DNA of 7,496 nucleotides, from the NCBI GenBank assembly GCA_030697615.1, contig JAUYPK010000118.1, positions 1-7,496 of the forward strand, read 5' to 3'. This DNA comes from Microcaldota archaeon. GTDB taxonomy: Archaea > Micrarchaeota > Micrarchaeia > Norongarragalinales > UBA8480. The position numbers and the translations under genes were made by a program. Within the stretch, counting starts at the first letter, position 1. Each line of letters begins with the position of its first letter. A model generated the notes under the pieces. That model did not search any database and was not told the DNA's origin. It was given only the letters and a program-made list of their open reading frames with translations. Below are positions 6,601 through 7,496 of this stretch, piece after piece.

Positions 6601-7496
6601 AGCAAAGCTTGAATTAGGCGTAGAATCTCGACCTTCGCCAAACGGTCAACCTTGCTTTGACTTACTTGATGAAAGTGACTCTCGCCTTGCTGGCGGCGTG
6701 TTGAAACACGTTGAAGGTTACGATGGATATGTGTTGCGTTTTAACTCAGTGGCTTGTGGTGGGGTGCATGGCAATGATGTATCTTTGTCAAACGTAACGC
6801 TTAAACTATCCTGCGAAGGCCGAGCAACTGCAACTGGTCCAATTGACACAAAGACGGTTAACGTAACTGTTTTCAAACAAGGCGGTGAGTGGCTCAAAAA
6901 CTTAGTTGCAGCACGTTTCAAAACAACAACGACACTAAATTCATTTTCTAACAATTCAAGAGTAACTTATTTCTACGCTCCATCTAATGGCACGTGTCCA
7001 TTTGGATGGCCGGTTATAGCTCGGATAAACTTAAATCACCCTACAAATTTTACAATTGAAGAAATAAACGGCCGTTCGACTAGCATCTGGGGCATAGCCG
7101 AGAATAAAATTGGCTTAACTGGTTACTTCCAGGCAAACGCAAGGATTTTTGTTAATAACGCCTCCGCAATTTCTAACCAAGCGGCTAATTATAGGGCTGG
7201 CCAAATTTTGCCAAGAGCAATTGATCTTTTCGACCGCGATAGCGATTATTCGTATTTATTGCGCAAAAAAATTCCACGATACCTCCCGCTTCCATCTTCG
7301 ACAGTTCCCAGCGTTGGGGTAGGTGCTTTCTATTGTGCGGTTCACACTGACCAACCATTACAACCTATTTATGGAATGGATAACGAAGACAACTACGCGT
7401 TTGCGTTTATTGAAAAAGCACCGCAGCCAATTGAACTTAACCCGGAATTGTATGTCCTAATTGACAATTTACAAATTAGAACCCCTGAAAATAGGG
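3683..7496 (+). CDS. Giant single-pass membrane-anchored surface protein with tandem Ig-like modules, partial
   Basis: From ATG 3683 the frame is open to the right edge: 1271 residues, C-terminus missing. An in-frame stop at 3671 makes this the first ATG. Residues 1-45 are polar and aromatic (FYFEVEARYYSFCDWLEKQ in 10-28). Residues about 48-72 form a single membrane helix, so the rest is probably extracellular. Beta-sandwich modules resembling carboxypeptidase-regulatory/Ig-like domains follow at about 76-130, 190-265, 271-345, 357-425 and 432-502. Their cores look like PVEGALVELVA, QPLQGAEVKLY and EPLQGIATLY, each followed by a turn and a beta strand. Residues about 530-1271 are beta-rich with no domain I recognise and contain 12 cysteines. 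I count 28 N-glycosylation sequons after the membrane helix. There is no catalytic motif. The likely role is a surface glycoprotein, adhesin or envelope component; function is not established. The divergent neighbour is a lipoprotein. Confidence 0.88.
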   Translation, partial: MGIRADLLKFYFEVEARYYSFCDWLEKQSVPVYEYFITPVENAGWPSFPVAFGLLLVLIAAVAFSLSSLSIVPSGENAVYIVVLGNNHEPVEGALVELVATGNLVVASGATNATGEVYFADRQNALQVKITHSDFETLMRALRPSLNLQLTSKTISQLNSEPPSRGNEQLGFIGDFSNLVQISQFGSFEVSLASGEVLLNGTMRVFDADTDTMLREAQVVGGVAVFENLPLNQHVYFHGISRGFTVNRTLDFIVSRNSQTVEIQATPVQEANATISVVSSLTRQPLQGAEVKLYREDNVFMYNGSTSSRGNVSFEMSTDVRYYVTVKKQNFLTAVSTFFVPVQGVTVELTPADVNSSSTLRVFFQDEYSEPLQGIATLYTSDNQIIEQSRVSQTVQDFRNLQRGLSVVVKGTSGELTSRKNVTLLEAVHEEVLQMEVRFAFLSLSAVDALTRATIVSDVNVTVMRDGSLLSTCTAPCVARVKTRGVYFINFSSIGYFNYVVQYGLRGQSLQTFQEATTTEVNASMMPVESVRDSQILLNGVFDAFTFQPITAGNALVQNRVYLASVSTYFANATIGGTFFTVSSGNNFGSILSFTPYPDEDDAPIGLDVRGSNDPDGRQCGSALNGERWKRVVLQQPLNPTSLTGQHYQFFFVPEVGQYSNITLSYKSFVNNTNRAVIRNPFDSNLGTNAVQYNGANSECSAQTYKTSFAVISPNEASNQLGSIKLNLRQTRNFSLVERVNAIESCGAITGTGTQQSDYASFDCNGFTVDSGQPNPLEVNALIRLNYAARGGKIRFTANQDYFALVNSSFNVSNRPPQVFHDGESPVFEQVIPSELFGVQGSREIYATVKLTAVGFTSSTEINAEFVPSEADALMLNSSNNTLAKSLFVTVNQLTIPRSVSLLSRFSCGNQTSVNFSYDDGLLPSGSGWIGCNQIPMIVDPVFPADAIPIYVENATSSRDCAAPGSGGALVSKAKLELGVESRPSPNGQPCFDLLDESDSRLAGGVLKHVEGYDGYVLRFNSVACGGVHGNDVSLSNVTLKLSCEGRATATGPIDTKTVNVTVFKQGGEWLKNLVAARFKTTTTLNSFSNNSRVTYFYAPSNGTCPFGWPVIARINLNHPTNFTIEEINGRSTSIWGIAENKIGLTGYFQANARIFVNNASAISNQAANYRAGQILPRAIDLFDRDSDYSYLLRKKIPRYLPLPSSTVPSVGVGAFYCAVHTDQPLQPIYGMDNEDNYAFAFIEKAPQPIELNPELYVLIDNLQIRTPENR
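4533..4804 (+). repeat. Exact 14-nt direct repeat marking two related Ig-like modules
   Basis: AACCATTGCAAGGC occurs at 4533-4546 and again at 4791-4804, in the same reading frame. It encodes the PLQG core of two consecutive modules (residues 285-288 and 371-374). Spacing is 258 bp, or 86 residues, about one module. The flanking DNA has diverged. This suggests old tandem duplication, or convergence on a common motif with strong codon preference. Confidence 0.55.

Overview
The window looks like a chromosomal segment from an archaeon. It carries an archaeal-type SRP (7S) RNA gene, an FtsZ whose motifs match the archaeal FtsZ2 subgroup, and a membrane-anchored Lon-like (S16) protease of a type known from archaea. 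TATA boxes sit about 26-29 nt upstream of start codons or RNA 5' ends, and a long pyrimidine tract follows ftsZ. Base composition is moderately AT-rich. The combination, plus a very large Asn/Thr/Ser-rich surface protein with many N-glycosylation sequons, would suit a euryarchaeon or a DPANN lineage such as Diapherotrites, but that placement is only a guess. I see no mobile element, CRISPR array, tRNA or rRNA.

Layout. Positions 1-624 (minus) hold the N-terminal 208 residues of the S16 protease, cut by the window edge but with both catalytic residues present. Positions 704-981 (minus) hold the SRP RNA. Positions 1021-1410 (minus) hold a RidA/YjgF-family protein. After a divergent intergenic region with promoters on both sides and an inverted repeat, ftsZ runs 1597-2691 (plus). 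It ends in a 66-nt pyrimidine tract that probably terminates transcription. A short lipoprotein gene (2779-3360, minus) converges on ftsZ. A 322-bp divergent spacer (3361-3682) with two TATA boxes and a 46-bp inverted-repeat structure separates it from a giant open frame, 3683 to the right edge (plus, 1271 residues, incomplete). That frame encodes a single-pass membrane protein with tandem Ig-like/carboxypeptidase-regulatory-like modules outside the cell.

How the parts relate. The left half is housekeeping: membrane protein targeting (SRP RNA), membrane-associated proteolysis, metabolite damage control (RidA) and cell division (FtsZ). The right half is cell surface: a glycosylation-prone lipoprotein and a large anchored surface protein, divergently transcribed. 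No known defence, conflict or biosynthetic system is evident. The least explained material is the surface pair, the unassigned cysteine-containing half of the giant protein, and the two intergenic inverted repeats.
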